Below are positions 17,814 through 39,170 of a stretch of DNA of 64,000 nt, piece by piece. The first letter of the stretch is position 1; each line of letters opens with the position of its first letter. The stretch covers positions 7,322,001 to 7,386,000 of the forward strand of contig NC_091006.1 in assembly GCF_041146395.1 (NCBI RefSeq). The letters are read 5' to 3'. The position numbers were made by a program, and so were the translations under genes. This stretch comes from Eulemur rufifrons (Eukaryota > Chordata > Mammalia > Primates > Lemuridae). The notes beneath the pieces are model-generated. The model saw only the letters and a program-made list of their open reading frames with translations. It was not told the origin of the DNA and did not search any database.

Positions 17814-20800
17814 AGACAGATTCCCACTCTGTCACCCAGACTGTAGTGCTGTGGCATCATCATAGCTCACAGCAACCTCAAACTCCTGGGCTCAAGTGAT
17901 CCTCCCTCCTCAGCCTCCCAGAGTGCTAGGATTACATTAGATTTTTCTTGATGTGGTAGCCCCAACACCGACTGCCCTCCTCCCACTTGCCCCCCCTACC
18001 TTGGTCTCGGCCAGGTAGTCAGCCGAGGACTTGAGCTGCCAGGTGTTGGTGGCGTCAGGGTGGGGGTTGTGCTTGAAGAAGTGGTGGGCCTTGCGGGCGG
18101 CGTGCAGCAGGTGTGGCTTGGGCAGGCCCTGGGTCTCACAGATGTAGCGCACCTGGTCATACTCGTTGTTGCCCGGGTAGAGGGGCCAGCCCAGGTGCAG
18201 CTCGGCCATGACACAGCCCAGTGACCACACGTCCACCTTCTCACAGAAGGGCAGCCCCAGCAGAATCTCGGGGGCCCGGTAGAAGCGCGACTGGATGTAT
18301 GGCTCCTTCACGTAGCGCACCTCGCTGAAGATGCTGGCGGAGCCAAAGTCGATCACCTGTTGGGGGTGGGGAAGAGGGGAGTGGGCAGGTCGAGCTGCAG
18401 GGACAGCCAGTCTGGGCCTCCCCTGCCATCTCTCACCTGGTGTCTTTCTGCACCTGTCATTCGACACTGCCTGCCTCGGTGTCTGTGAGTCTATCTCTTG
18501 TTTATGTCCCTACCTCTGTCTCTCCCAGCCTTGGTCTCTGGTTTGTGTGTCTGGCTGTGTCTCTGTTGCTGTCCCCTAGAACGCATGCCTGTGAGGGGCA
18601 AGACCCCCCTCTTTCTCTCTCACCCCACACCTTGTCCATAAGCAAATCTTTTGGCTCCACCTTCCAAATAGATTCAGAATCTGCCCACCCTGGCCGCACC
18701 CTCAGCCCCTCCCCCACTGTTTCCCACCTAGGCTAACGCAGGGGCCTCCTGCCCGCTGCCCCCGGTCTGGTCTGCCCCTCACATGCATCCAGAGGGGTCC
18801 TGGGGCCACCTGAGCCACATCGCATCCCTTCCCTGCTCACATCCACATCCTGTGACAAAAGCTGAAGTCCTTGGGGGGCCCACGAGGCTCCAACAGTCTG
18901 CCCGTCCTCCCCTGCCTTCCCTCCTCCTACTGTCCCCTCACTCGCCCTCCTGCGGCCACGAGGGCCTCTTCACTCTTCCTTGCAGGCGCCAGAACATTCC
19001 CAGCTCAGGCCTTGCACTGGCTGCTCCGTCTGCCCGGGATGCTGGTGCCCCGCCTGTGCACAGGCGCCCTCCCTCGCCTCCTTCAGTCTTTGCTGAAATG
19101 TCACCTTCTCTATTGAAGGAGAAGGGGAGGGGGGGAAAACTAGTAAAAAAAAAAAATAATGTCACTTTCTCAGTGAGGCCTCCCTGACCATCCTGTCAAA
19201 GTGGCAGCCCCCTCCTTTCCTGTCCCCCTCCACGCCTTCTACTTCCCACCATTGCTCTTTTTTATTTTTAATTAATTAATTTATTTATTTTTTCAAGACA
19301 GAGTCTCACTCTGTCACTCTGGGTAGAGTGCCGTGGCGTCAGCCTAGCTCACAGCAACCTCAAACTCCTGGGCGCAAGGGATCCTCCTGCCTCAGTCTCC
19401 CCGGTAGCTGGGACTACAGGCATGCGCCACCACACCTGGCTAATTTTTATATTTTTAGTAGAGACGGGGTCTTGCTCTTGCTCAGGCTGGTCTCCAACTC
19501 CTGACCTAAAGCGATCCGCCCGCCTCGGCCTCCCAGAGTGCTAGGATTACAGGTGTGTGTGAGCCACCGCGCCCGGCACACCATTGCTCTTAACAGCATG
19601 TCACACCCTGTGTATTTGACTTTTTTATCAAGTTCATCATTTCTCTCTGCCGCTAGGATGTGGGTCCCACGAGAGCAGGGATCTGTCCATTTGTTTGATG
19701 CTGCATCCCTAGTACTAGAACAGTGCCTGGCACACAGTAGGGGCTCAATAAAGAATGAATGAACTGGCTTTGGATCCCTGTCATTCTCTTTCTTTCTGTC
19801 TCTTGTTTGTATTAATGTCTCTCTCTTGTTCTTTCTTTGCAAACACCTCTTCATTGCTTGCCCGTCTCTCATATCTCAGTGTCTCTGTCTCTGCCACTGT
19901 GTCAACCACGACAAAGACACCTCCCTGAAATCCTCTTCTGTCTCCATCACCAGGCACTGTTAACACCCTCTACAGGCCCTTAGCACATGACAGAGGCTTG
20001 GTGAACAGCTGTGGAACCAACACTGTGAATGGCTGAAAGCCTTTGTCTGTCCCCTTGCATCTGGGTGCAGCCATTTTTCCCCTGAATCTCCTCGACTCTC
20101 TCTCTTGGTCTCGGCCTCAGTTTCCCTCTCTGAATTTCTCTGCTTGTCCTTCAGCAGTCCCTCACTGTCCATATGCAGAGGCAGTGTCGTGAAATGATTA
20201 TTAATCTGCACTTGAGCCCGGAGTGCCAGGGCTTGAATCCCCAAGACATTGAGTAAACCCTGGGCACTCAATCACGGCTGTGGGATTCACTCATTCATTC
20301 CACAAAGATGGCAGTGGTGACAATGCTGGCCAAGTGCTGTGTTTGTGGGAATGTCTCTTTCCCTGGGTCTCTGCCCTTCCATCTCTTGGGGCAGAATGAT
20401 CTCCCTTTTCCCGTCTCTGTATTCCTCTGTGTCTCTGACAAACAGGCATTTCGCACTGACTCCGTGACAGCACTGTGCCGGGAGATGCTGAGGACACCGT
20501 GATGACTAAGGTGGCCCTGGCCCTGCCCGCAGGGTGCTCCTGGCTCAGACGCATCACTGGACAGTGACAAACTCATAAGCAGACAGAGGGGTCTGGTGGG
20601 ACGGGGGGCACGGGGAGGGGGCTCAGAGCCAGGATGGTCACGAGCACAGGCAGTGCCACCTGCAGTCCTCGCTTCCTCCGTCACCCTTCATATAAGGTCC
20701 ATCAACAAATCCTGTTGTCCGCAGCTCCCAAATCTACCCAGAGCCCTCCCACACCTCCTGCTCCACGCCTGGACTCTGGTCCCATCCACCAAGTCTCCAC

Positions 20801-21599
20801 CCGGACTAGCGCGGTCACCTCCCTGCCTTCCTGCTCCTGTCCACCCCCCAGTCTGTTCCCCTCACGCAGACAGAGGGACCCGGTGAACACCTGAGTCGAA
20901 TCTCATCCCTCCTCTGCTCAGTCTTCCTGTAGCTCCATTTGCCACAGAATCAAACCAAAGTCTTTGCTGTGGCCTGCAAGGCCCTGCCTGACCCGGCCCA
21001 TCACCCCGCTTGGTCTCATTTCCTCCCTCTCCACCTCATTCGCTCGGCTTCAGCCACACAGGCCTTCCCAGTGTTCCCCAAAAGCGTATCATCGGCACGC
21101 TCCTGCCTCAGGGCCTTTGCACTGCCACACTCACCTTGACCCTGAAGGGGCAGCGGGTCTGGTCCACCAGCATGATGTTCTCGGGCTTGAGATCGGCGTG
21201 GATGATGGCCAGCTCCTTGAGCCGGGCCAGGGCTCTGAGCACCTGCAGGGTGACCGTCCGGATGTGGCGGGCAGGGAGGGGCGCGAAGTTGTTCTCTTTC
21301 TGGAACTCGAAAAGGTTTTGCTCCAGCAGCTCGAAGACCAGGTAGAACTTGAGGGCGTCGTGGAAGAACTCGAGGAAGCGGATGATGTGGGCCTCCTCCG
21401 GGTCCAGGCCCCGCATGCAGCGCAGCAGCTTCAGCTCGTTCTTGATGATGCGGTTTCGGTAGGCGTCGTTCTTGAGGATCTTGATGGCCACCATCTCGCC
21501 CGTGCTTCGCCGCCAGCCCTTGGCCACCTCCCCGAAGGTGCCCTTGCCCAGCACCTCGATGATGTCGTAACAGTCTGTCTCCGACTGGATGGTGGCCAT
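14639..21599 (-). CDS. HIPK4: HIPK4, homeodomain-interacting protein kinase 4, 4 coding exons
   Basis: On the minus strand, 21599-21135, 18356-18000, 16467-15628 and 14818-14639 join in phase 0 at every junction to give 613 codons plus TGA (human 616). The kinase domain covers about residues 11-347: glycine loop GKGTFGEV (18-25), lysine K40 in VAIK, catalytic HADLKPEN with D136, DFG at 158-160 and the activation-loop signature YIQSR with Y175, typical of the DYRK/HIPK group. The C-terminal half is low-complexity with an acidic run, and lacks the homeobox-interacting and PEST regions of HIPK1-3. Known: a testis-enriched serine/threonine kinase needed for normal sperm-head shaping in mice. It is transcribed convergently with PLD3. 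Confidence 0.97.
14850..15125 (-). repeat. Degenerate tandem repeat in HIPK4 intron 3 (proximal part)
   Basis: On the plus strand the motifs 'tatgtgctaagcct', 'tagtgtgtgctgagtctt', 'tagtgtgtgctgaacctt' and 'tagtgtgtgcagagc' recur every 40-55 bases. They share the core GTGTGCTGAG with the 59-bp minisatellite on the other side of HIPK4 exon 4. Confidence 0.6.
15132..15433 (-). repeat. Alu (J-like), minus orientation
   Basis: An older dimer without the long linker, in HIPK4 intron 3. It splits the degenerate tandem repeat there. Confidence 0.9.
15434..15505 (-). repeat. Degenerate tandem repeat in HIPK4 intron 3, resumed after an Alu
   Basis: After the Alu at 15132-15433 the pattern continues with 'ttatattctgaatatgggttagcgggtgctgag', given here only as the shorter core 'gggttagcgggtgctgag', and 'gggttagtgtg'. 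The Alu therefore interrupted an existing array. Confidence 0.55.
15628..16467 (-). CDS. HIPK4: HIPK4 coding exon 3 (residues 275-554)
   Basis: It begins [18 protein letters not shown], completes the kinase C-lobe ([20 protein letters not shown]), then encodes the long low-complexity tail with an acidic LAEEEEAVG stretch. It ends MNAE at a GTGAGC donor. Confidence 0.95.
16640..17440 (-). repeat. Degenerate 66-69-bp tandem repeat in HIPK4 intron 2
   Basis: The plus strand shows repeated blocks of the type 'cttccagtcytcyctgyggt' then 'ctcacccagatcyytcttgc' then 'tgtgac...ctgacccca'. The last three blocks begin at about 17272, 17338 and 17407, spaced 66-69 bases; earlier blocks at about 16670-17200 are more diverged. 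A minus-strand frame over the last blocks shows a 23-residue periodicity (TGSLG...KDLGET), a by-product of the 69-bp unit. Confidence 0.75.
17444..17779 (-). repeat. Alu dimer (lemur-type), minus orientation
   Basis: A full-length inverted Alu with the long central linker, inserted in the poly(T) side of the older Alu monomer at 17780-17934. Confidence 0.93.
17780..17934 (-). repeat. Alu monomer/fragment, minus orientation
   Basis: A half-length Alu with a 32-base T run. The pair of Alus (17444-17934) is bracketed by TAGATTTTTCTT at 17432-17443 and 17938-17949, so the target-site duplication flanks the composite. Confidence 0.88.
18000..18356 (-). CDS. HIPK4: HIPK4 coding exon 2 (residues 156-274)
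   Basis: It begins [13 protein letters not shown] and includes the DFG motif, the activation loop with Y175, APE, and the DVWSLGCV helix of the kinase C-lobe. It ends YLAETK at a GTAGGG donor. The 119 codons are phase 0 at both ends. Confidence 0.96.
18890..19245 (+). repeat. L2 fossil, plus orientation (5' part)
   Basis: 'gccttgcactggctgctccg' and 'tcagtgaggcctccctgacc' identify L2. The copy resumes after the Alu at 19592-19775. Confidence 0.75.
19260..19578 (-). repeat. Alu, minus orientation
   Basis: It lies in HIPK4 intron 1 and is flanked by CACCATTGCTCTT at 19247-19259 and 19579-19591. It splits an L2 fossil. Confidence 0.92.
19592..19775 (+). repeat. L2 fossil, plus orientation (3' part)
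   Basis: 'cagtgcctggcacacagtag' and 'ctcaataaagaatgaatgaa' are the L2 3' end, continuing the copy split by the Alu. Confidence 0.8.
20910..21118 (+). repeat. L2 fossil abutting the HIPK4 exon 1 donor
   Basis: 'tgctgtggcctgcaaggccc' and 'ctgcctcagggcctttgcac' identify L2. It ends about 15 bases from the HIPK4 exon 1 splice donor. Confidence 0.75.
21135..21599 (-). CDS. HIPK4: HIPK4 coding exon 1 (residues 1-155)
   Basis: The start [20 protein letters not shown] matches the known HIPK4 N-terminus; upstream in-frame sequence has no family similarity. It carries the glycine loop, K40 and the HADLKPEN catalytic loop, and ends FRVK at a GTGAGT donor. Confidence 0.96.
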
Positions 21600-22589
21600 A
21601 GTGCCCCTGCTGCCAGGCACCACCCCGCGGAGACACCCGCACCACAGGCTCTGCGGCCGAGGCCTCCGCCCCGCCGCCCCACCGCTGCCTCTGGCCGCAC
21701 AGCCCCCCCAGGGGCGAAAGAGAACCGCACTCGTGCCTCCTCCTACGATGCTGATGCTGGCCCCCACCTCCCTGGCACCCCCCAGCCCCCTTGGCCACAC
21801 TGTGAGTCTGCCAGGGGCTGCACCCCTCCCCCAAAGCCCTCCCGGCTTGGGACAAGGGGCCCCAGGCCCCCCCAAATGAGTTCCACCGTTGCTGAGTGGC
21901 TTTGGTTCTGTTGTTGGAGACCTGAGCCCCTGGCTGGAATGGGGGTGGGTGCCAGGCGGGCCCCTCCCCCGCCCAGCGGCGGAACCCTGGAGAGGCCAAA
22001 CAAGTGAAGGGTGGCAGAGGGGAGTCTGATCGTGGACCCTGAGCATACAGGATGGGGACACACCTACAGAGGTGAGGAAAGGTAGGCTTTTTGAGCTAGA
22101 GGGATATGGCCCGGGGGTGGGGTGGGGGTGGTGTCTGTGTTCAGAAAATGCCTGTCGCAGCATGTGGCTGCCATAGGGCCAGGTTGTAAAAGGCCCTGAA
22201 TGCCGGGCTAAGGAGTTTGGACTTTGTTCTGAGGGCACTGGGGAGCCACAGGATGGCTTCAAGCAAGGCAGGGCAGGGTCAGATCTGAGTGTCAGAAAGC
22301 TACTGTGTGAAAAAGGGTGGATTGGGGTGGTTAGAGTAGAGCTTGGGAAGGAGTTGTGGCAGGGCCCCGGTGGCAGAGGTTGGGAGGGAAGGAGGAGGCT
22401 GGGGGATGAGACACTCAGAAGGACATGCTGGGGGACTAACCGGCTGGGGGGAAGGCAGGGAGCTGGCCAGGCCCAGCCCAGGGCTCTGGCATGAGGGGGC
22501 AGTCCCTGAGAAGGGGACATGGACAAGGAGCAGTTTCGGGGAGAAATTACTGAAGTCAGATTAGGAAATTTAACATCAAAACATTTAAA

Positions 22590-22745
22590 CACGTACTGAG
22601 TGCCTCAGAAGTCTTATTGGATCCTTATACAAAGTAGGAATTTTATGGAAGAGAAAATCAAGGCACAAAGAAGTTTTAAAAATGCCCAAGTTCACCCAGC
22701 TGGGTGCCAGAGGCAGGCTTTGATCCTGAGCAGTGGGGCCCTAGA
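22590..22745 (-). repeat. MIR fossil, minus orientation
   Basis: 'gagaaaatcaaggcacaaag' followed by 'gttcacccagctgggtgcc' is diverged inverted MIR. Confidence 0.6.
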
Positions 22746-23469
22746 GTCAAACTCTGAACCTCCACCCACACAGCCTCCTGGTGCCTGGGGACGTGCCGCT
22801 GGGGACGCGGGAGAGTTTAGGGGTTGTCAGCACAGAGGTGAGGTGTAGAAACCACAGTGGGGGGCGACACAGCCCAGGGAGGCTGTGGGGGTAGGTGAGG
22901 GCCTGGGAGGCACCCTGAGGACCCAAGGAGACACGAGAGGGAGGCGTGGGGAAGAAAGAACGAAGGGGCCCTAGGAGTCAGGACAGGCAGACACAGGAAA
23001 CCCTCAGGTGTGGCCACAGAGAGGTCACTGCTGACGCTGAAAGGCTAGCCCAGGTGGGAGGAAAACCCCAAATGCTGGGGGGCTGGGCAGGGGGCGTGCA
23101 CCGTGAGTGTATGTAACTCCTGCCCTGGTTGGTAGGGATGATGGGACAGTGGCCCTGGGGGCTCGGCTCAGAGGGAAAGGGGTGAGTAGGGAGACCTGCA
23201 GGGGCGAGGGAGATGTGAAGAGAGTGGAGGGCCGTTGGAGGAGAACCAGGACTGGACAGCAAGGCTTCTTTGTCCAGTGGGGGGTGTCACAGACAGACAT
23301 GGAGGAGTGTGGAGGTCCTGGTGGCAGCCTAGCAACTTAGATCCTGAGTGGATATGGGGTGGGGGCTGGATGGCCCACGGTTCCTGGAAGCTGAGACCCA
23401 GCCCTGACCGGTGCTAAGGACCCGGGGATATAGTCCTGAGACAGCCAAGGGCTTGGAATGAAGACTTTA

Positions 23470-23803
23470 TTTTTTATTATTATTGTTATTATTTTTTTTG
23501 AGACAGAGTCTCACTCTTGCCCAGGCTCGAGTGCCATGGCGTCAGCCTAGCTCACAGCAACCTCAAACTCCTGGGCTCAAGCAATCCTCCGGCCTCAGGC
23601 TCCCGAGTAGCTGGGACTACAGGCATATGCCACCATGCCCGGCTAATTTTTTCTATATATTTTTAGTTGTCCAGCTAATTTCTTTCTATTTTTAGTAGAG
23701 ACAGGGTCTCGCTCTTGCTCAGGCAGGTCTCGAACTCCTGAGCTCAAACGATCTGCCCACGTCGGCCTCCCAGAGTGCTAGGATTACAGGCGTGAGCCAG
23801 GGG
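23470..23803 (-). repeat. Alu (lemur-type), minus orientation
   Basis: It is flanked by TGAAGACTTTA at 23459-23469 and 23804-23814, downstream of PRX. Confidence 0.92.
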
Positions 23804-24024
23804 TGAAGACTTTAAACCCACAATCCTGGAGAGGAGAGCGGGAGGGCCCTTCCTGGGTGGGGCCAGGGCGGTTAGGGCTGTCAAACCCGATACACGGGAA
23901 AGGCAAGGCCGCAGGGTGAACCCAGGTGCCCCTCCCTGGCAGAGGGCAGGGGGTAGCAGTTGGCCTGGTGGGAGTGAGTTCCCCAGGACACAGGCGACCC
24001 GACACGTGGCTACCTCTGGATTAT

Positions 24025-24030
24025 TTTATT
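24025..24030 (-). terminator. PRX: PRX polyadenylation signal (AATAAA)
   Basis: AATAAA on the minus strand lies 186 bases beyond the PRX stop. A second AATAAA occurs at about 23467-23472 inside the T-rich end of an Alu, and is less likely to be used. Confidence 0.65.
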
Positions 24031-24215
24031 CACATGGCTTGTGGGATACAGGCGCTCCTTCGGGCGAGACAGGCACAGGCACCCCCACCCCCGCCCCGCG
24101 CTGCTCAGGCGCCCCCCTCCCGGCCCTCTGGGGTTAGTGCTAGTTATGTCACACACAAAACAGGGGGAGGGGGCAGTGGGAAGACAGGAAGGGAGTCTCT
24201 ACCTGCCCAGGGGCT

Positions 24216-34493
<10,278 letters not shown>

Positions 34494-34900
34494 GACACTG
34501 CTGGGAGTCACCTGGGCCCCGGGCTCCTGTTTCTTCTCCCCCTTCTGCTGCAGGACCAGCTTCAGTTCCGCATGGAGCAGCTGCCTCTGAGCCTGCGGGG
34601 GACGGGGGTGGAGGCTTGAGGCCAGGAGGGGATGAGAGGTGGAGGCCCCGCTCCTAGGAGGAGGGCAGGGTGGGTATCCGGAGAGGAGAAGGGCCCCCCA
34701 CCCCAGCTGTCCTCTCACCGCTGCCTCGGCACAGGCACCCCCTCCTAACAGGAGCCCAGCCCGAGGTGCCGCACAGCTGTCTGCAGGGCTCGCACCCTTC
34801 TTCTGGGGTCTTGCTGCCTGCCAGGGAAAGACCAGGGCATGAGGCTCCAGGCGGGCCAGGCAGGGGAGGGGAGGGGCATGTGGCACTAGCCAGGGCTCAC

Positions 34901-34944
34901 CTGAGGGTCACCTCCAGCTCCTTGGGCCTCCTGGGTCCGGGGCT
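34901..34944 (-). other. PRX: Candidate noncoding 5' exon of PRX
   Basis: A 44-base segment lies between a TTCTTAG acceptor and a CTCAG|GTGAGC donor on the minus strand, about 310 bases upstream of the coding exon. Human PRX has noncoding 5' exons, so this is a plausible one; it rests on splice-site appearance alone. Confidence 0.45.
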
Positions 34945-35204
34945 CTAAGAAGAGTAATGTGAGCAGTATCACTGTCTAACACCCACTGTTTGCTCCTGAG
35001 TGCCTGACCCTTCCTGCACTGTCAATACCCTGTCCCCATTGTGCAGGTGGGAAAACTGAGGCTCAGAAGACCCATATCCAACAGCCAAAACTGACTCATA
35101 GGCCTGTCTGACAGCAGACCCCTGTGCCAACTGCCTCCGCCAACTGAGGGGGCCAAACTCACTATAAAATAACTGGAATTGCTCCTATGTACTCCCAGTG
35201 GGTC

Positions 35205-35355
35205 AATCAGCTCACCTTGCTGTGCGTCAGTTTCCTCTATAAAATGAGGAGACTGAGAGTACTTACCTTGTGGGGCTGTTCTGAGGATAAAGTGAGTTAA
35301 CAAGTATAAAGTGCCAGGCCGCGGTAGGTGCTGTATAAGTACTTGCTATCATTAT
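35205..35355 (+). repeat. MIR fossil, plus orientation
   Basis: 'cagtttcctctataaaatga' and 'gataaagtgagttaacaag' identify MIR. Confidence 0.8.
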
Positions 35356-35369
35356 TATTACTAAGAACG

Positions 35370-35560
35370 TCCTCTGGGTCTTGACCTTGTGTCAAATGCC
35401 CTACAGGGGTCATTGGACAGGAACCTCAGAACAGCCTTGTAAGGTCAGTACTACTAGCAAGCCCATTACAGAGAAGATACTTGAGGCTAGGGGGAGGGAT
35501 GTCACTAGCCCAGGTCTCAAATGGCTAAGCCAGGACTTGAACTTGTCAGAAAGCTCCAGC
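35370..35560 (-). repeat. MIR fossil, minus orientation
   Basis: 'cagtactactagcaagccca' and 'aagccaggacttgaacttg' fit inverted MIR; diverged. Confidence 0.6.
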
Positions 35561-36179
35561 CCCTCATATGGACAATAAGAATAACTGATGGGTAGTGAGT
35601 GGTTCCTATTCGCCAGTCTCTGTGCTAAGACCTTCACCTTCTACCTCACCTCGGAAAACCCCACCCTCTGAGAGACCAAGAGAACCTGCTCCAGGGTCAC
35701 ACACGGCACCGGCAGAGGAGCAGAGCTGGGATTTGCATGCAGCCCCCCGCCAGGCCCTTCTGGGGACAGGGAGGTGGAGATTGTCTCCCCCGACCTCTGA
35801 CTCTGGGCTTGTCCTCACGGCCCCCACCTGGCATGCCAACCCGCCAACCCCTACTGCACAGGGAAAGGTCAGGCCTCACGCGGCACATTCCCTCACACAA
35901 TGGCCCGTCTGCTGTGCCTAGTCACATTCCGCCCCTGCCCACCCACCCCGGCCACACAATGGCCCTTCATAGCCCACCACTGGCCAGGACAGAGGACATG
36001 CAGACCCCTCAACACTCCCACAGCACCCACTCCACTGGCGGTCCCCCACAGTATCGGAGAGCTCCTCTCTGGATCTCCTAGGGGTCCTGGTCTGTGTGTC
36101 CTTCCCCAGCCTCCCCTTGGAGTCCCCCACTGCCCTTCCAAGCGGGGAGCAGGCCTCTCCCCAGCTGTCTCCCATGCCT

Positions 36180-36340
36180 GGGGTATTTCCTCTGAACTGG
36201 GCCGTGTGCTGGCTGGAGTGGCTATTACAGGGGTGGAGACTGTGGCTCACAGAGGGGAAGAAACCTGCCTGGGGTCACACAGCCAGGAAGGGACAGAGCC
36301 AGGGCCAGTGCCCTTGACCCCTATTCTGCACCGTAACTTG
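36180..36340 (-). repeat. MIR fossil, minus orientation
   Basis: 'gtggctcacagaggggaaga' and 'ggggtcacacagccaggaag' are inverted MIR. Confidence 0.75.
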
Positions 36341-36399
36341 CACTGGTGGCTCTGAGCGCTGGGGCAGGAGCTGGGTTGGGCAGGAGGGATCGAGGGTGC

Positions 36400-36570
36400 C
36401 AGAAACACATTTTTAGAGGGACCTCATTGACGCCAGGCCAGGCAGGCGCTTTACAAACTTGGTCTCATGGGACCCCATTTTACTGATGAGTAAATGAGAG
36501 TTCAGAGACAGGCTATCACAGTGACAGAGCAGGGACGTCAACCCACATGTGCAAGCTAACTCAGTCCCTT
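36400..36570 (-). repeat. MIR fossil, minus orientation
   Basis: 'cccattttactgatgagtaa' and 'gagagttcagagacaggc' are inverted MIR. Confidence 0.65.
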
Positions 36571-37499
36571 ATCCAGGACAATGACACAACACAGCATCCT
36601 GAGCCGGGGTGCGGGAAGCCTGGACCTTGCAGGCGGTGGTGGAGATGCAGGAAGGGTCTCCTGGGCCACCAGATCCCAGAGCCTGGCACAGGAACTTCAG
36701 GCAGGGCGGGGGCAAGAGAGAGACAGTGCCCTCCTTCCTCATCCCTGCCCGGGACAGGCGCCCAGCCCAGATTATATTTAGCCCAACTGTGCCCTTCCTG
36801 AGCTGCGCACCCAGCTCCTGGGGTAAGGTGGGGGCAGCTTCGGAAGGAAACCCACCCCACCCCAGGCACTCTGTGTTCCCAGCTCTGCCCACCCCACTAG
36901 GCAGGGGAAGGCGGGGAGGGGAGGTTCCTAGGGGGTCCCTGGCTTGTGTTAGGAGAAGATCAACTGGGGCCTCCCTGGTGAATCAAGGCCAGGTAGAACC
37001 CTCTAGATGCCAAAAGCCCATTTCTTGGGCAGTCACTGTGGCACTGCCCTGGTCCAAGCCTGAGCTTCCAGAATTCCCAGAATCCTTGTTTCTTGAGCAC
37101 TTACTATGTGCTAAGATCCTTCCCTGCCGTGGCTCATTAAATCTGCGTAACACCTCCCTGGGGTGTGTGCAACTTAGATATCCATTTAAGGTGCTACTCA
37201 TGCCCTGCAGAATGGCTGGGAGAGAGGGGTTGTCGTTTGGGCCCTGGGCCCTTCAGCTGAGCTGGGGCTTGCTGAGGAATCAGCTGAGGGTTTTGCCTTC
37301 TGGCCCTTTCCCCCACTTGCTACGCCAACCTCACTTGGGAATTCTGCCTTGGTTTTCCCCAACCACCAGTGATCTGGTGCCCTCAGCAATGGGTGTGTGG
37401 GGTTAACTTGTCCAGGCTGCCGAACACTATCTGAGGCCATCTAGTTGGGGAGGGGAGGTATGAACGTGGTGGCCTCTGGCTGCCTCGGTTAGTCCCTGT

Positions 37500-37665
37500 T
37501 CCAGCACTTCCCAGGTGTGAGTGCCTGGGCAAGGTCCTTCACCTCTGGGGCCTCAGTTTCTTCATCTGTAAAATGGAGCCAATAGAGTGGCTTTGAAGAT
37601 TTGTGAGATAACAGAAGGTACTTAGAATATTCCCAGTATATGGGAAGTGCTCAATTAATATAATC
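37500..37665 (+). repeat. MIR fossil, plus orientation
   Basis: 'ggggcctcagtttcttcatc' and 'tgtaaaatggagccaatag' identify MIR. Confidence 0.8.
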
Positions 37666-37934
37666 TAGTCTCTGAGAGCAACACGGAGCATGTGGAGAGA
37701 GGGGGCTGTGCACCTCACAGTGTCCCATATGCAGCCTTTGCTCCTCAGTGGTCCCCACTGGCCTCCCTACCAAAGGGGAACTTTGGCTGAGGGAAAAAAT
37801 CCAGCTCAGCCACCAGCCTCCCACCAACAGCATCAACGCCACCTCCCAAGCACCCTGTTCCAGGGACCAGAAAGTCTGCCTCACCCCAGGCATCCTGCCC
37901 TGGCTCTTTGATAGCAGAAACTCATTTGCTCTCA

Positions 37935-38115
37935 TGCCAGCCCTGTAAGGTGGCCTCCTGACACCAGCCCATTTTAGAGATAGGAAGGCAGAGGCACAAA
38001 GGGTGAAGCATCTTGCCCAAGGCTGGATAGCCAGAAAGGAGGAAGAAGTTGGGATTTGAACCCAGGTCTGGCTCTAAAGTCTATGCCTTTAACACCTTCA
38101 CCACACTGCCTCCTG
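37935..38115 (-). repeat. MIR fossil, minus orientation
   Basis: 'cccattttagagataggaag' and 'gggatttgaacccaggtctg' are inverted MIR. Confidence 0.8.
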
Positions 38116-38212
38116 AGCCCCAGGCACCACCCAGCACCTCCCAGGACCCTAGATCTTAGTCCCACAGTTTCTCAGCCTGGCCAGGGAGGGGACCGGCTGG
38201 CTGATCTCTTAC

Positions 38213-38271
38213 CACTGGGCCTCCAGACACCTCCAGAGCTCCCGGTCCGTCTGCTCAGCCCGAGCCCTAAG
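38213..38271 (-). other. PRX: Candidate noncoding 5' exon of PRX
   Basis: A 59-base segment lies between a strong acceptor (TTCCTTTTCCCCCCCAG) and a strong donor (CAGTG|GTAAGA) on the minus strand. It sits 3.7 kb upstream of the first coding exon, in the right orientation for a PRX 5' UTR exon. Confidence 0.5.
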
Positions 38272-38599
38272 CTGGGGGGGAAAAGGAATGGGGAGGGGGA
38301 GGAGAGGGAGACCCCAGCCATTGGCTGCTGAGGCGTGACGTCACCAGAGGGTGGGTGGTGGGGAAACAAACATCCCCTCTTCCAGCTGCATCCATGCACA
38401 AGGGGGTGGGGACCATGAGACAGCCACAGCCGCCTGTCCTTTGCCTGGGCTGAGACTTCCACCATGAGCCCTGCTTCGGGGACTCGCACATTACTACCCC
38501 CGCTTAGAGTCCTAGCACCCCACCCACCCCACCATTTCCTGGCTCCTGGACCCAGGCATGGGGGCCTCTAAGATAAATTCCTTCCGCTCCTTCTCACTG

Positions 38600-39170
<571 letters not shown>

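Larger units (their letters stand above)
22010..24000. other. HIPK4-PRX spacer, no gene seen
   Basis: This stretch lies upstream of HIPK4 and downstream of PRX. It holds L2/MIR-like fossils and one Alu; the remainder is G-rich unique sequence with no recognisable frame. Confidence 0.6.

Noticed and set aside
20964..22007. 347-codon plus-strand open frame opposite HIPK4 exon 1
   Set aside because: It begins in L2 sequence and then shadows the kinase exon; no independent support.
21600..22592. Long N-terminal extension of the HIPK4 exon 1 frame
   Set aside because: The frame is open upstream of the ATG at 21599, but the sequence has no kinase-family similarity and the human protein starts at MATIQSETD; it is 5' UTR/flank.
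23461..23472. Second AATAAA as the main PRX cleavage signal
   Set aside because: It lies at the T-rich end of an inverted Alu 560 bases beyond the first AATAAA at 24025-24030, which is the simpler choice.
36609..37406. 265-codon plus-strand open frame in the PRX upstream region
   Set aside because: It overlaps MIR sequence and has no recognisable domain; opposite strand to the gene it lies in.
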